Positions 1 to 12,776 are shown, numbered from the stretch's first letter. The stretch is DNA of 64,000 nt from Macrophomina tecta (GCA_024180945.1 JAKSGN010000020.1:372001-436000), one strand, 5' to 3'. Numbers and translations are program-made. The notes: a model not told the origin generated them from the sequence alone.

Positions 1-1291
1 TTCTTGCTTTCTGTTTATGCGATATCAAACTTCGTACAACCACTTCCACCAGCGGCCCGACTTTGCGCGCTCTTCTACCACCCGAAAAGTGATGGTGCTC
101 GATGCTAAAGGGTGATCTTCCCAGGGATAGGGATCTCTACGGGGACCAAGACAGGCTCTGCGGACACCACGTATGTCCAAATAAAACCTTACGAAACGAC
201 TGGCCGGCAAAACCCATGACAAGTATCCTGGACTCTCTACAAGACGTCTGCCGCCCGTTCCAGCCCTCTGACAGAGGAAGAGGAGGAGGGAGGGCAGTGA
301 GGAAACCCCCAACAACCTATTCATCGTGAAGTATAGTATCGAGGCTCTTTCCAAATGCGTAAAATATGCTTTGCGACCTTGCAATGTAAATGCATTGCGG
401 AGATTTCACACAAAGGACCCGTATGCTATGTATACATTCAAAGGGAGGCCCAAGGAACACGCAGGTTTCACTCGGAGGTGTATTGTAGAGGCGCTCTGGG
501 GACACGAAAAGCTCAGTGTTTCGGCTAGATGTTATGGCTGCTTGTCTCAAGCGTTTTGGAACACCTCCCGATGTCTCTTTTCTTCAGCCTGCATTTTGTT
601 TCCACAAGTCTTTCACTTTGTAGTGGAAGAGCGTCTCGTTTTGGGTTCCAGTCCACAGCGAGCGCAGAACATCGGTACGTGCCTTGGTGGGATTTTTTTT
701 TTTTTTTTTCTCGAGGTGGCTAGCTTTTTTGACTGTACATACTGAGGCGCAGATTTCAGCTGTCACCGTTGTCGGGGATGCACAAGGTAGGAAGACAGGG
801 CGCGGAGCATGTGCGCTGCGGACATGGACGTATTGGGCCACACACGCAATCACAGCGCACGCACACGGCCGGTGCCTACGCGGCGGTGGCTGGCGCAGGC
901 ATTCCAGCAGCAGCAACACGCATACGGCGAGACGGGGGCAGCGGCAGGCAAATCAAATGCAGCGCGCCTTTGTCTTTGTCCGTGCTGCGCCACTGGTCAG
1001 CCACAGAAGATGGGTCTGGTGCCAACGAATGGACCCTTTGGGTTGCATCATGGGCAGCGAGCTCAGAAGCACAGCCCTCCACGCCTATATGACCTGAAGC
1101 CCGACGTCCGCGACTGCCCGCATCCCTGACGCTCTGCTATCCTAATTTCTTCCGACCCGCGTGTTGCTCTCACAGAAAACCCGCTGCCGACGCTTCCTCT
1201 CCCCTCAGTCCGCCCCAAAGACCGCCCGCCCGCCGCCCGCGTTGGCTAAAGCCCGCTGCTTGGCTCACTCACATCTGATCCCTCGGCAACC
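1..1291. other. Intergenic, no supported gene
   Basis: No open frame here looks like protein, and no splice-joined model could be built. The stretch holds a run of 17 T at about 693-709 and, from about 1100 onward, C-rich sequence that is probably the promoter and 5' leader of the WW-domain gene starting at 1292. The left part could hold the 3' flank of a gene outside the window. Confidence 0.5.
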
Positions 1292-2834
1292 ATGGCGGGC
1301 ACGCCATCTGCACCGCTGTCGCCAGACGCTGGCCCGACCGATCCTCACCTTCCCAAGTTGCCCTCGGGTTGGATTGCGCAGTGGGATAGCAGGTGTGTTA
1401 CCCCGCGCGCGCCTCGACAGTTCACGCCGCTCCCCATCCTTCAGGCGCCCGTCTGACATGCCAATCCGCTCTCCTTTGTCCCGATTGCCCGCATCCTCCC
1501 CGCTGACCTCCGCCGCCCAACAGCTCTCGCAAGTACTACTACGTCCAGATCAGCACAGGCGTGTCACAGTGGGACCTACCGACCAGTGAAGCTCCAGCCG
1601 GACCTTCGCGACGACCAGAGCAGATTCCTGCAAGCGCATTGGAGAACGCAGGCATGACCGACCCTACGAGAGTCCCCGATGGCAAGCCGGAGGAATACAG
1701 CAGCGACAGAGGCCTTGGTGTAAGCGCCTATTGGATATCGGAACTCTGAGGTGGTGCGCGGTGTGACTAACGGACGGCATTTCAGAGCACGGCATTCAAC
1801 CTCCTGGCATCACAACATGGCGGCAAGAAACAGTCCTCGGGCATCAGTGGTCTGGCCTCATCTCTCCTGAACACCGCCACTCATAGTAGCGGGTCTCATG
1901 GCAGTGGCTCCCAAGGCAGCGGGCACAGCAGCGGCACTGCCGGCCTAGTCGGGTCACTTGCCAGCGGACTGCTTGGGGGAAACAAGCCACATGGTCAGCA
2001 GCAGGGGAGCCACGGAAGCTCTGCATCGCATCAGAGCGGCGGGCTGGGTGGAATGCTTGGAGGCATCCTAGGTGGCAGCCACGGCTCGGTATGATGGAGA
2101 CGAGCCCCTCAATACACGCTCCCCACGCTGATAGGATGCAGCATGCCCAGCAGAACAATAACTACGGCTATTCTTCTGGCGCGCCATCGACAGGCGGTTA
2201 TTCCGGGACTGCACCGCCCGCGCAGTACAACCCCTCAGGCTCCGCCTCCCACACGCCCAGCAATGGGGCGTCATATCCGGGCCAGCCGGGTTATAGCAGC
2301 CAATACTCCAGCCCCAACCAACAAGGGGCCCATAATCAATACGCGCCGCCTCCACATACTTCTTCGTATGGCCACCAGCCGCAGCACACGCCTTCTTTTG
2401 GTCCGCAAAGTACGCCATCTTGGGGTATGCAAAGCGCTCCGTCCTTCCCTCCTCCGCCTTCTCAGCCGCAACAGCATCACCAAGGTGGTTACGGTGCTGC
2501 GCCGCATGATCAATCACACAGCCAGAGTGGATACTTCAATCAAGGTACGCAGCAGGGTGCCTACGGACAGCAGGGTGCCTACGGCAGTAACAATCAATAC
2601 CCCCCGCCGCCGCCTCCTGGAGCCCCACCGACAGGCAGCTACAACGCCACACAACCTTATGGCCAGCCCTCGGCACATGGAGGATACAGCCAGCAACCGG
2701 CACAGCATCAACAAGGATACACTCAAGTATATGGTTCCCAGGCTCCAAATGGGCAGCACGGTGCATATGGACATACGCAGCATCAAACTGGATATCATGG
2801 TGTCAGCGGGGCACCTCCCCAGCCCGGCTGGTAA
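1292..2834 (+). CDS. WW-domain protein with Gly/Ser- and Gln/Pro/Tyr-rich tail
   Basis: Model: exons 1292-1392, 1524-1719, 1786-2088 and 2142-2834, in frame throughout, 430 aa. Residues about 23-53 form a WW domain split by intron 1, with the first Trp in PSGWIAQW, a triple Tyr core and the closing Trp in SQWDLP. WW domains bind proline-rich peptides. The rest is low complexity: a Gly/Ser/His segment with GGMLGGILGG-type repeats (exon 3), then a Gln/Tyr/Pro/Gly-rich, prion-like tail (exon 4). Intron 2 has a clear CTAAC branch point. The ATG at 1292 is the only one that places the WW domain in frame. I infer an adaptor or scaffold role; partner and location are unknown. The WW fold is sure, the function is not. 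Confidence 0.85.
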
Positions 2835-2835
2835 A
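2834..2835. other. Homopolymer T tracts in gene flanks (summary entry; 13656-13680 is the longest)
   Basis: Runs of at least about 14 T occur at 693-709, 13656-13680, 16684-16700, 53684-53704, 54509-54522 and 55921-55940, all outside genes and mostly downstream of 3' ends. No function is claimed; they are also sites where assembly length is unreliable. Confidence 0.6.
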
Positions 2836-3293
2836 TTGTTTTGATTGGGCTCGAGCGTGTAAGATGTAGCAGATTTTTTTTTTCTATTTTGCATAGGCGG
2901 TTGGTATGTTTTACGGCATGTGTGCGCGGGAAGGGGGGTTGTAAAAGCAACATGGCATCAGACAGTATGGTGGATTGCGCTTGCTAGGATACCTTTCGCG
3001 GATGGTACGATGAAGTTATTGTGCAATATTGTTGACAGCACGAACGTTTTATTCCCTCATCTGGAATAGGGACGAAAGTTGGAATAATATTCGGAGGGAA
3101 TGATTGACAACTGCGCACACCCCGAACCCATGCCCACAAGCTTTTAAGCTTGCTGTGATGTACTATTGCGTGAAAATGCTTTGGGCATCCCCGTGATCAC
3201 GCTCAGACGCGTCTCCTCGTCTCATCCCACTTCGCGAGCCCCGCCAAACCTCCGAACGCAGACACAACCTCTTCCCCGCAACGCCTCCACAAA
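2835..3293. other. Intergenic between two co-oriented genes
   Basis: It contains the 3' flank of the WW-domain gene, with a T-rich stretch near 2874-2883, and the presumed promoter of the WD40 gene. No gene seen. Confidence 0.6.
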
Positions 3294-4714
3294 ATGTCGC
3301 GTTCCGCAGATCCAGGCCATTTCTTCCAAACAAGGTATTGCCAAGTGTGCCGGCATTCTAAGTCGTCCTCGAACCGTTTCGGAGTCTCCAATTGTTAACC
3401 CAATCGCACCAGCTCCTCGCTCTCGGAGTCTGAGCGCAAAGCGAAGAAGTCCAAGAACAAGCTCGGTGACCCCATTAAACTCGGTTCCAAGCTGCTAGCC
3501 GTAGCTGCGGATCCGGAAGATAATGATCGCGTTTACGTGGCCGAGGCGGCGGGCAACGTGAAGAGGATAGCACTTGAGGTATGACTATCCCCTTGAACTA
3601 GTTCCTGCTTCTTCCACCACCAAACACACCACGTCGGAAGCACGAACACGGAGCCACTAATAGACGAGTAAAACACCAGACCTCCCAAACAACCCACACC
3701 TTCACGGGTCCCACCGCGCCCCTCACCTCCCTCGCTCTCTCGCCGCAATCCTCGCTCCTCCTTGCCGGTTGCTGGGACAAGTCCATCTGGGCGTGGCCGC
3801 TCCCGTCCTCTTCCTCTTCCTCCCCTTCCCCCTCCACCATCAAAGGCTCCCCGCGCTTCACCGGCGCCCACACCGATTTTGTCAAAAGCCTGCTCGCCTT
3901 CTCCCTCGGCGGCCGCCCGCTCCTACTCTCCGGCGGCGCCGACGCCCGCATCGTCGTCTGGGACGTTGAGGCCTCGACGCCGCTCTACACGCTGAAAGGG
4001 CATTCGCGCGCCGTGCTGGCGCTCGCCCTCGACCCGGCCAGCCACACGACACGCCTCAGCCGGCAAGCGCCCGCCGTGACGGTGCTGTCGGCCGGCAGCG
4101 ATCGCGAGATCCGCGCGTGGCGCATCACGGCGGAGAAGGGGTGGGAGATAGCGGTCGGGAGCGCGGGTGCGGAGGACGGGGAGGGTGCGGAGGAAGAGGG
4201 CGCTGCCGTGAAGCCCCTCCTCGCGCACGACACCAGCGTCGACGCGCTGTTCTTCGACGCGGCGGACGACCTGTGGACGGCATCGGCGGACCGCAGCGCG
4301 AAGTGCCTGGCGCGCGGGCGCGCGTATGCGGCCGACACACGGCTCGAGCATCCGGATTTTGTGCGGGACGTGGTCGTCGATGAGGAGGGCGGATGGGTCG
4401 TCACGGCGTGCAGGGATGAGGGTGTGAGGGTGTGGGAGAAGGGGAGCGGGGAGCTGTCGCATACGTTTGAGGGGCACTTCGAAGAGGTGACGGGGCTGTG
4501 CCTCTTGCCGGGACAGAGGCTGGTGAGTGTGAGTATTGATGGGACGGTTAGGCGGTGGAGTCTGAAGGGCGCGGATGTGAAGAGCGCGAGGGAGGAGGCA
4601 GAGAAGTTGAGGAAGGGCGTGGTGGCGGATGAGGAAGGGGAAGGGAAGAAGGAAGGTTTGTTAACGGAAGAAGAGGAGAGGGAGTTGGCGGAGCTCATGG
4701 AGGAGGACGATTGA
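3294..4714 (+). CDS. WD40-repeat protein
   Basis: Model: exons 3294-3334, 3413-3578 and 3680-4714, 413 aa. The sequence shows a run of WD-type blades ending in GCWDKSIWAW, GGADARIVVWDV, AGSDREIRAW, ASADRSAKC, ACRDEGVRVWE and SIDGTVRRWS, so a single beta-propeller fills nearly the whole protein. The N-terminus is short and Ser/Lys-rich, and the C-terminus is an acidic Glu/Lys helix. Such propellers are interaction platforms; there is no catalytic signature. I do not recognise a named orthologue. Exon 3 is very GC-rich (well above its neighbours) and opens many spurious frames on both strands. The N-terminal segment before the first intron depends on my splice calls. Confidence 0.85.
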
Positions 4715-5224
4715 GTGGCTTGATGCTTCAGCTTGCTGAGCAAGAATGGCCCACGGTCGCCAAATGATGAACAGATAATACTTTTACAGGTTCAATCTGA
4801 GAGGCAAGAAGCTCGAATATTCGAACGCCCCAGTAGCTTCTGAGACGTACACGACACTTGAAATGTAGTAGTCTAAGTAGTATCCCCTATACCGTTCACT
4901 CCAGAAGCCCGTTGTTCCTTTAGCCTATCCTAAGCAACTACAATCCTCGGGGCCTATATGACAGACCGCACCCTTTGAACCGGGTCCCATACAGTTAACT
5001 AAACGCCTCTATAGCCGGTACCAGTCCCAGCGATATCTCACGTGAGATACGTATGTAGCAAAAATAGCCCAACAAAAGCGAAAGTTGGTCGAAACAGGAA
5101 GTAAGCGATTCCAGCATCGAGTACAGCGCCTTTAGGTGACGCAACCGAGTAAACGAGCGGATTCCGAGATCGCACCTCTCTCTAGCCAGCAAAGCCACAA
5201 CCAGATGCACATCACATACGTCCC
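4715..5224. other. Convergent intergenic region
   Basis: It lies between the 3' ends of the WD40 gene (+) and the F-box gene (-). AT-richer than the flanking exons; presumably two terminator regions. No gene seen. Confidence 0.6.
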
Positions 5225-7754
5225 CTACCAGGCATACCCATCATCAGCAGCGAAGTTGTCTTCCCCGTTCCAATCTTCATCGCCGCTGACTTCAGAATCA
5301 AGAAAGTCATTCTCGTTGAACTGCTCCTCCCGGGGACGGAGATTGTCAATGCTGATGTATACGACCTCGCACATTCCTTGAATATGCTTCTCCTTGATGC
5401 GCTTCCAGTCCTTGGAGCTGTCTCCCTCTCCGCTCGATGAGTCCTCCGGACTGGATTGTTCGTTTGCTGAGGACAGCGACGAGGTCGAGGAATCGGCTGC
5501 GAACTGTGCTCCTCTACGGGGACGAAGGCGGCGAGACGGACCGGAACCATCGTCTTCTGCACCCTCTGCATCCTCTTCAGCCTCAGGCAGCGCCGCCTTG
5601 CCCTTGTGACGAGGGGTTACTGCAACCTGCTCCAATCTTCCGACAAGCCTCTTCGGCGGAGAGTCTTTCGGAGTAATCGGCAGGTGTTTCTCCTTCCACA
5701 TGCGCCACCGTTTACCGGACATGAGATGAGGATTAGGCGGCGGCGACTTGCGCAGAAAGACGCGCTGCAACCTTCCGATCCACTTGTCGCGGAAGGATGC
5801 ACGGTCCCGCCAGCCAATATTGAGGATGGCTTTCAGCACAAGCCTGCGAAGCTCAGGAAGCTCTTCTGCAGAGTCAAGGAGAGAGGAAAAGAAGTTTTCA
5901 GCGGCGCTGGAGGACCACTGCCTGAGCTGATTCATTTCGATGGACCGCATCGTTGAAGGCCATGTAGGGATCTCGTCATCCTTTAGTAAGTCGGAATACT
6001 TGGGCTCGGAGTCTCGGAAAGACCCGTGGGAGTCGTAATAGTTCATGTCCATCTTCAGGAGCTGGAGCTTCGAGCAAGATCTCTTGAGGTCTGGAAGGAA
6101 CGAGATATCGAGAGCCTGATTATGGTTGAGTATCAAAGTTTCCAGTTGACTGCCGTGCGAAATCAAAAAGTCCCGGAGAATATCGGAGGTCACATAGTGG
6201 CAGTTGATGATGGTGAGGTGTTGAAGATTCTCCCTCAAAAGTGGTAAAAACTCTTCATCAAGAACCTGACAAGACTCGAAGCTGAGACTTTTCAGCCACG
6301 GTAGGAGAGACAGATTGTCTGCCAAGACCTGCTTGCTAGAACGGCCAGTGTTTCCACTTCCACCGCTGACGACCACAGCAAAAGACTCGGGACCAAAGTT
6401 GAGCAATGAGAGGTGTTCTAGTCGCTGAAAAGCTTCCAGCTGGTGGATACCGCCCATCCACAGGAGGTTCTGCTCTCTAGAACGGAAGTGTGAATTCCAG
6501 TTCCACGATCTCAGGCGTATCTTATTCTGTTCCAGTGAGGTGAAGAGGTCTTGACTGTAGTGCCAACGGCCGGATCTACTCAAAGGTCGGAAAGGCGGCC
6601 GATCCTGTGGGTGTACAATCGACAACTCGCTCAACTGAGGAGTAAAGGGCATCAAATCGCCAATTTCAAATTGGCCCTTTCCACTCCAGGTGTACGCAAG
6701 AGTCTGTGTGACATCAAACTCGAGACGTCTAATCTTGACATTGTAGTTGATTGCGCGATCTTCTGCACTCGAGAGAAGTTCGAGGAGTCTATGGGGCTTG
6801 TCAATCAAAAGCAACGGCGGCGACCGATACAGTGCTGTCAGGGCTGGCTCGGCAAAGCTCTTGCACACACGTGCAGTATTTACAAGCCATGCGATGTTAG
6901 CGGTCGGTCTGAAGTCCTCGTCATGCAGCGGATCACTGGCAAATGTAAAAATCTGCAATAAGACTTCGTAGGGCAAGGCTGACCAAGGCGGGATGGTTCC
7001 ATCACTCTCAAGGACCGCGACCCTCTTTGTTGAGCCGGTTTCGCGGTCGTTGCCTACAGTGATGGTAGTGTCAGCGAGCAGAGCAAAGGCGTGGGACTAA
7101 TAACCTACGCTGAGCTCCTCTGGACCGGCCACGCCCATTGGATTGCCTTGCGGCAGATGACCTTGTCACCCTCTTGGGTCCGCGACGGCGCCTTGGTTTG
7201 CGTGTGCGACGACCTCCGAGTCCAGATATATCCCCAGTATCATCATCGCTGTTGGTCTCAGTGTACAACGGTGCAGTTTCACGGCGAAGATGCGCCAGAC
7301 TCTGGGACCTCTGTGTACGTAGCCGCCCAGTGCGTCGTGGCCTCGAAGGTCCAGCCCCGTCCGCCCGAGATTCGTCGTTGTCATCTGTATCGATCGATTC
7401 TTCGGCGCTGGGGAGGTGGTAGGATTTCGAGGGAAGACGACGCAATTTGGTAGGGACTTCAGGACTGGCGGAGAGCAGGCCATGGCTACGGCTACGTTGT
7501 GGAGGTGGAGTAGAGGCATCGCGCTCAAGATGGGAATCCCTAAATGCACGTCTACCACGGCGGTGGGCTGTCTGTGATTGTGCTTGCTGAGCACTTGTGC
7601 TCTGACGGCTGCGCTTGCGCGCGCTCCCAGTGAGTCCATCCGACGCTTCGCTCGTCAGGTAATCATCCTCCTGGGAGGTGCTGGGTTCGCGGTAGGAAAT
7701 GCGGCTTCGTTTACGACCGGCGCGGACGGCGGTGGCGCGGGTTGCGGCAGCCAT
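5225..7754 (-). CDS. F-box / leucine-rich-repeat-like protein
   Basis: Model (minus strand): exon 1 7754-7109, intron 7108-7054 (GTAGGT..CTGTAG), exon 2 7053-5225; 824 aa. Exon 1 encodes about 215 residues of basic, Ser/Arg-rich, probably disordered sequence. Exon 2 starts just before an F-box at residues about 237-285, with WSALPYEVLLQIF followed by the typical VCKSF pattern. After it come irregular leucine-rich stretches (SLSFESCQVLDE, LTIINCHYVTSD, LETLILNHNQAL) consistent with LRRs. The C-terminus is acidic and ends DDGYAW. F-box proteins bind Skp1 and present substrates to SCF ubiquitin ligases; that role is inferred from family. A reader who ignored the intron would lose the N-terminal quarter. 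I took the ATG at 7754 because the frame upstream has only non-ATG starts. Confidence 0.85.
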
Positions 7755-8749
7755 AATTCTCGTCAGGGCGCGAAGCTGAGGAGGCACAGCCGCAGAAAAT
7801 CAGCCAGACCTCAGCCTCCAGCTCGCAGGCGGTTCGTTGGGCCCGACAGCAGGCAACACTCGAGCGAATGGGTTTAGCGCAAGCGTGGGAAGAAAGTGCG
7901 ATGCTGGGGTGCAGGGAGGCGGAAGTAAGAGGAGAAGCAATGACGCCGCTGACTGGCGATCGCTTATCGATTGGCAGCCCCGGCCCGCGCCTGCTCCGGG
8001 CGCTTGGGCCAGCGGCGTGGGGGCCTGAGGCAGCCCATCCGCCGCTGTCGCAAGTGGATGGCGCTGGCACAGGCGCAGCGCTGGTGGCTGGCAGCGGAAA
8101 GCTTGCTGCGCCAGGCGAAGTGAGACCAACACAATTGATGCGCTGCCTGCCTCCCTCCCAGGCCCCGTAGTTATCACGGTGCATGTCCTCTCCTGTCGCC
8201 GTGCAGGCTGCGCGCGCGTGCCAATTGCTGCGTGTTTGTGCCGCAATCATCGCGAGGACATGGTCGACCATCGCGCCGCATCGAGCACCCAACCACCTCG
8301 GCGCCCCCAGTGATCAGCCTGTGTTGAATCGCCAGCCGACGTTGGGCTCATCGTGTGGCGTCGCACCAGCCCTCTCTCCCCTTCGCGCGCAGTCGCGACC
8401 TCAGCAACGAGAACTCTGCGCGCACCTACCACGCCGCCCCAACCTCGACGCGGAACGCGCCCTCTCGCATCCGCGTCCACCCGTGGCATGCTCCTCGCAC
8501 TGGGTCGCGCAGTCGCCTAGCCCAGTCTCCGCCCATCACGGGTCTCACCCCCAGTCTCAGCGCAGCTAGCCGCGCCCGCTGCCCCCATCTGGGTCTCATT
8601 ACTACTGTTACTTCGCGTCCTATCCATCCCCGTTCCTATTATCAGCAGTCACGCGTCATGCGCTTCATCACGTCGGACGCACTGGAACTTACGTGGCTTT
8701 TCTTTTCTTCGGATCCGGTTGAGACTGTTGCCGCCATCACCTCCAACCC
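7755..8749. other. Divergent promoter region (F-box gene / SUZ12 gene)
   Basis: About 1 kb between two divergently transcribed genes. It is GC-rich on the F-box side and C/T-rich towards the SUZ12 start. Long open frames here are low-complexity and antisense to each other, so I do not call them. Confidence 0.55.
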
Positions 8750-11128
8750 ATGCGCAGAGTCGAGAGCATGGTGAGTTCGACGGATTTCAGAAAATACGGC
8801 GGGAACGGAGCTCTGTACTTGACCATCGACAAATTCCGCCAGCGGACATTCCTACGGAGAAACATCGCACAAGCACTTGAACATCACGCCGAGAGCTTAG
8901 CTGCCATTCGATCGGGCACCGACAACGGCATGGTGGACCATGTGCCTGAAAAAGACTGGGATTTTCCCGATCGGGATACCATGAGGGTCCTGTCGAAAAA
9001 GAACAATGAGGTGCTGAGAATAGATATCAAACATATCTTGCCGGCCAAGCGCAAGGAATCCACTGGCAGTATCGCCCCGCCGAAGAAGAAGACCTTGCTA
9101 TTCTCTGCCGACTGTTCCTTTGTTTTCAAGCTTTACACTGAAAAGAAAGTCCCCGGAAATGAAAAGGGCGATTTACAAGACGTGCTCTACCGTTCTCGCA
9201 GGGCAAATCTGCAGGCGTACAGGAACGAACACGGGGAAAAGGCTTTCTCTGTGGACATGGCAGAACCCTTCTACCTCAATGTAGAGGAATTGAAGGTGCA
9301 GATCCTCAAGGATAGGAGCTACAGAACAATTCTCGCCAGAAGCTACACATTAACCATCCACCTGTGCTTTCCCGACCCGGAAGACCTGAACACAATCCTG
9401 CCGCTGCTCAACAATAACCCACATACTTTGCCAGAGCAGCACGGCAAGATCTACGCGAAATTGCGTACGCTTCCTCAATGCCCCGCAGATGGCAAAGGCA
9501 TTGCCCTGCGATTCACTATCGGAGGCAGCAGGCCTTACTGCCTTCCCTATGAATTGGAGCTGGATGCCGGCTGGGAAACCACCAAGGAGACAGCAATGCA
9601 GACATACAATCGAGCATTGCGTTGCGTTCGCGGATTGCAGTTACCTTCCCCCATCTCGGAGCCCTCAACGCCTGCCAGGGTCACACGGCTCGCCTACACA
9701 TTCAAGGACCAAGTGCGTCCAAAGGCGATAGCCTTGGAAGGATGTCTATGCTTATTCTGCAATCGCCGCGACTATCACACACTAGACAGGTTGCACCACC
9801 ATTTCAAGGCGGAGCATGACATGTTCATCTTCAAGCTTCGCAAAGCGGAAAAAGAGCTGTCTGACCACATCGTAACCGAGGTGGACATCGAAGTCGATGT
9901 CTCCGACAAGTACAGCAGAATACGCGCCAGCAATCATGTCGCTGATCCGCGTGAGATCGCATGGGTCGCTCCATGGGAGCCCTTCGATTTGGAAGCATAT
10001 TTGAAGGGCGACGAGTCTTGGGTAGCGACGGGATTGGGTCTCAGGAGTAAGAAGCAGCGCCAACTTGCGAAGCCAGCCCCTCTGCCGCAAGGATCCGTTG
10101 AGCCAAAGAGGCCATCAGAAGTTCAGGATATGCCCAAGCTGGAAAAGAGGAAATACCGCGTTCCGAGAGCTCCTGGCAAACTTAGATTCTACAGGACTGA
10201 CTCGAAGAGACCGCTTGAGGAAGGGGAGTATCTCAGCGAGAGTGACGACGGCATTTCAGAGGATTGGCTCAAACTGCGGCGCAATGTGGCAACCAATGAT
10301 GCCGAGACCACAGTTCCTGCGAAAGCTTTCATGATGAAATGGGACGACTACATGCAGGATGAGCAGTTAGCAGGGGACACTCACGCAGGAGATGCTGTCA
10401 TTCGATTTGCTCGGAAACATCGCGCCTGGCTCAAAAGCCGAGAAGCCATGGGAAATGAGTTTCTCAGAAAACTAGCGGAGATGAAAGACGACAACATCAT
10501 CTGCAACGAAGTATTCGGTGCTTGCGTAAATCTTGTTGAGGGCGATGGCAGCATGATCGATATGGTCGCAGTGCCGACGCGAAATGGAAGACGCCATCCC
10601 TCGCCTCCCTCAGCATCTGAGCGGAATGGGGTCTCACCACAGGCCAAGAGCCCGAGGATGAAACGCAAATATGTACCTGGAGGACCCGGAGGTGGCGGGC
10701 GGTACATTGAGGTCGAAGACGACGGCAAGAAGAGGAAAAAGAGGACAAAGCCAGCAACAAGCCAGGATAACTCGGTTAACTCGAGCCAAAGAAGCTTCGA
10801 CACACGTCCCACAACACAAGAAACAGATAAAGACATACCGATGATGGATGATGTCGGTCGAGAACGCTCAGCAAAATCACCTATGCCACGGGAATCTCTT
10901 CAACAGGCGTCAATCGGCGTTCAAAATGGTTGCACATGCGGACTGGCCGTGGACGACGACATGGCGGCGATCTCGTGTGCAAATCTAGTAAGCACTTTGT
11001 CCCTTCCTCGTAAGGTGCAACATAATAACAACGCATCGTAGGATTGCCGGAGGGGAGAGTTCCACTTGTCGTGCGTCGGTCTCGCTCGAAGAAACCCGGA
11101 ATGGCTTTGTCCTGACTGCGAAACTTGA
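8750..11128 (+). CDS. SUZ12: SUZ12-type Polycomb (PRC2) subunit with C-terminal PHD finger
   Basis: Model: exons 8750-10987 and 11042-11128, 774 aa. A C2H2 zinc finger lies near residues 330-355 (CLFC ... HHHFKAEH), preceded by a beta-rich region. A VEFS-box lies near 525-600, with KWDDYMQDEQ, AVIRFARKHRAWL and NEVFGACVNLV. These two elements in this order are the SUZ12 signature, so it should be the core PRC2 subunit that supports EZH2-type H3K27 methylation in the nucleus. After a basic linker the protein ends in a PHD-like C4HC3 pattern (CTC ... SC-x4-C ... H-x2-C ... C-x2-C) at about 728-774. The last intron cuts this finger, so half of it is lost if the intron is missed. The start at 8750 is the first ATG; the next in-frame one is at 8768. 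Confidence 0.9.
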
Positions 11129-12776
11129 TGATATAGATAGAACGACACGTGTAACCACAAAAAACATACAAAGTTGATTCTAGGGAGGTCATATTTTCCG
11201 AATCGAACAGGAGCCGGTGACATCAAGTCGCTGTTTATAGGCAGCTCTTTTTTCTCTGGGCCCCAGGACGACCGGCCTGTTTCGTATGACAACTGCAGAC
11301 GCGCACGTGTCAAGACCCGGGAGGCAAGGCGTTTGCACATACGGGAGGTCGGGAAAAAAAAAAAAGGCGTCTTGGTGCAACGGGCCCGTCGGGAGGACGG
11401 ATCCACATTGCATATACCTGGTAGTTTCTGTGGTGGACAATTTTTCACATTTCTTTACACTAAAGCTTCAGAAGGCTTTGGAGGAGGGATATTCGAGGCA
11501 TCCTATAGGTTGCGTCGAGTACAACATGAACAGTCACAGTATACAAAAGATGGAAGTGATGGAGCAACGACTGGGCACAGTGCTGATGTCAAGAAACGTC
11601 AAGCTTTTTCTTTTTCTTGTAAGGCTGAAACAGGGACATGCCAGCACAGCTGGCGGTTGCCCACATGGCGCATGTAGATGGCCGAGCAAGGGAGTGTCTC
11701 GGCCTGATTCTGGCAGGCCTCATGGACCGGGGCGTCACAAACGAAGCACGCCGCCACAACGGATGGCTGGCAGCTCACGGCACAGCGTCCGTGCCTTTTC
11801 GATGCTGTTTGCTCGGACGCACAGACCCCCGCTCGTCCCTGCAGCGTTCGTTCGGCACCGACGGAGCGTGGAAGGGCTCGCTCAAAGCAGCCGGCGGCCG
11901 CCAGAAGCAGCTAGCGCGGGTGCCGATCCGCCGTGGCTGGGCCTTGGCACTGCGTGAGAGGCTCACTGAACACGAGCAGAACGAGGCGGAAAAGCGCTCA
12001 ACAATGGCAATGGGTTCGGACGGACGAGTGCGTACACACCGCACACCTTTCGGCGGCGCCAAGACGAAGCGGTGCGGAGACGTTCGCTTCGAGCTGGGCG
12101 AGGAGGAGCGGTGTTGCGATACGCTTTGGGCGGGCGGAGGTAGGAGAGGGCAGGCGGATGACGGCACTTGGGAACACGGTGCGAGCGATGGCGGCGGCGC
12201 GTGGTTCGACTGGCAGCCCGACGCGGGGCGAACGGCACACCGGAGGGGGCAAGGACCAACAGGCACCAGCACGCTGAGGGCGCCGCCTGCCCCATGGAGC
12301 CGCGCCCCGCGCCGGCCGGCGTCTTTATTTGGGCGGTGGCACGACGTCAAAGCTGCAGGAACGCTGCGATGCCACGATCCGGACCTGGGCGGGCGAGGCC
12401 CGCGGCCGCCGGACGAGCGAGGAGCGGCGGCGGCCGTCATCTCGGCCGGACGAGCAGCATTGATTGCTGCTACTTAAGGACAGAGCGGACGCGGCGGGAG
12501 GAGGCTCAACGGGAAAGGGAGCACAATCCTCGTTCCTCTCTCCACATTATTCCACCTGCACTCCACCGACGATCGCCCAGCAACAGCCGATCGGCATCCA
12601 CCAGCCACTCGCCGCTCGAGCTAGGAACAGGCGACTCTGCTGTGCCTGCCGTATTTATTGCTTCCGCCTGCGCCATCCCTGGCTGCCGTTGCTTACCTGC
12701 CACCACCACCTTTCAACCCTCATCCTCCTATCGCATCCTCCATTTCTACAACTTCCACGCGCAAACCTCGCCCAAC
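11129..12776. other. Long GC-rich intergenic / upstream region of secreted-protein gene
   Basis: No gene supported. The part from about 11.6 to 12.5 kb is GC-rich and has overlapping long open frames on both strands, which is expected by composition alone. A TACTTAAGG near 12470 and C/T-rich sequence at 12.5-12.77 kb resemble a fungal core promoter and 5' leader for the gene at 12777. Confidence 0.5.

Noticed and set aside
7155..7640. Long frames on the plus strand and in other phases over the F-box gene exon 1
   Set aside because: Shadows of an Arg/Ser-rich coding exon; only the minus frame joins to the F-box.
11638..12477. 279-codon plus frame, with antisense frames over the same DNA
   Set aside because: GC-rich DNA with long frames on both strands, no domain, repetitive Arg/Gly/Ala content; consistent with chance openness upstream of a secreted-protein gene.
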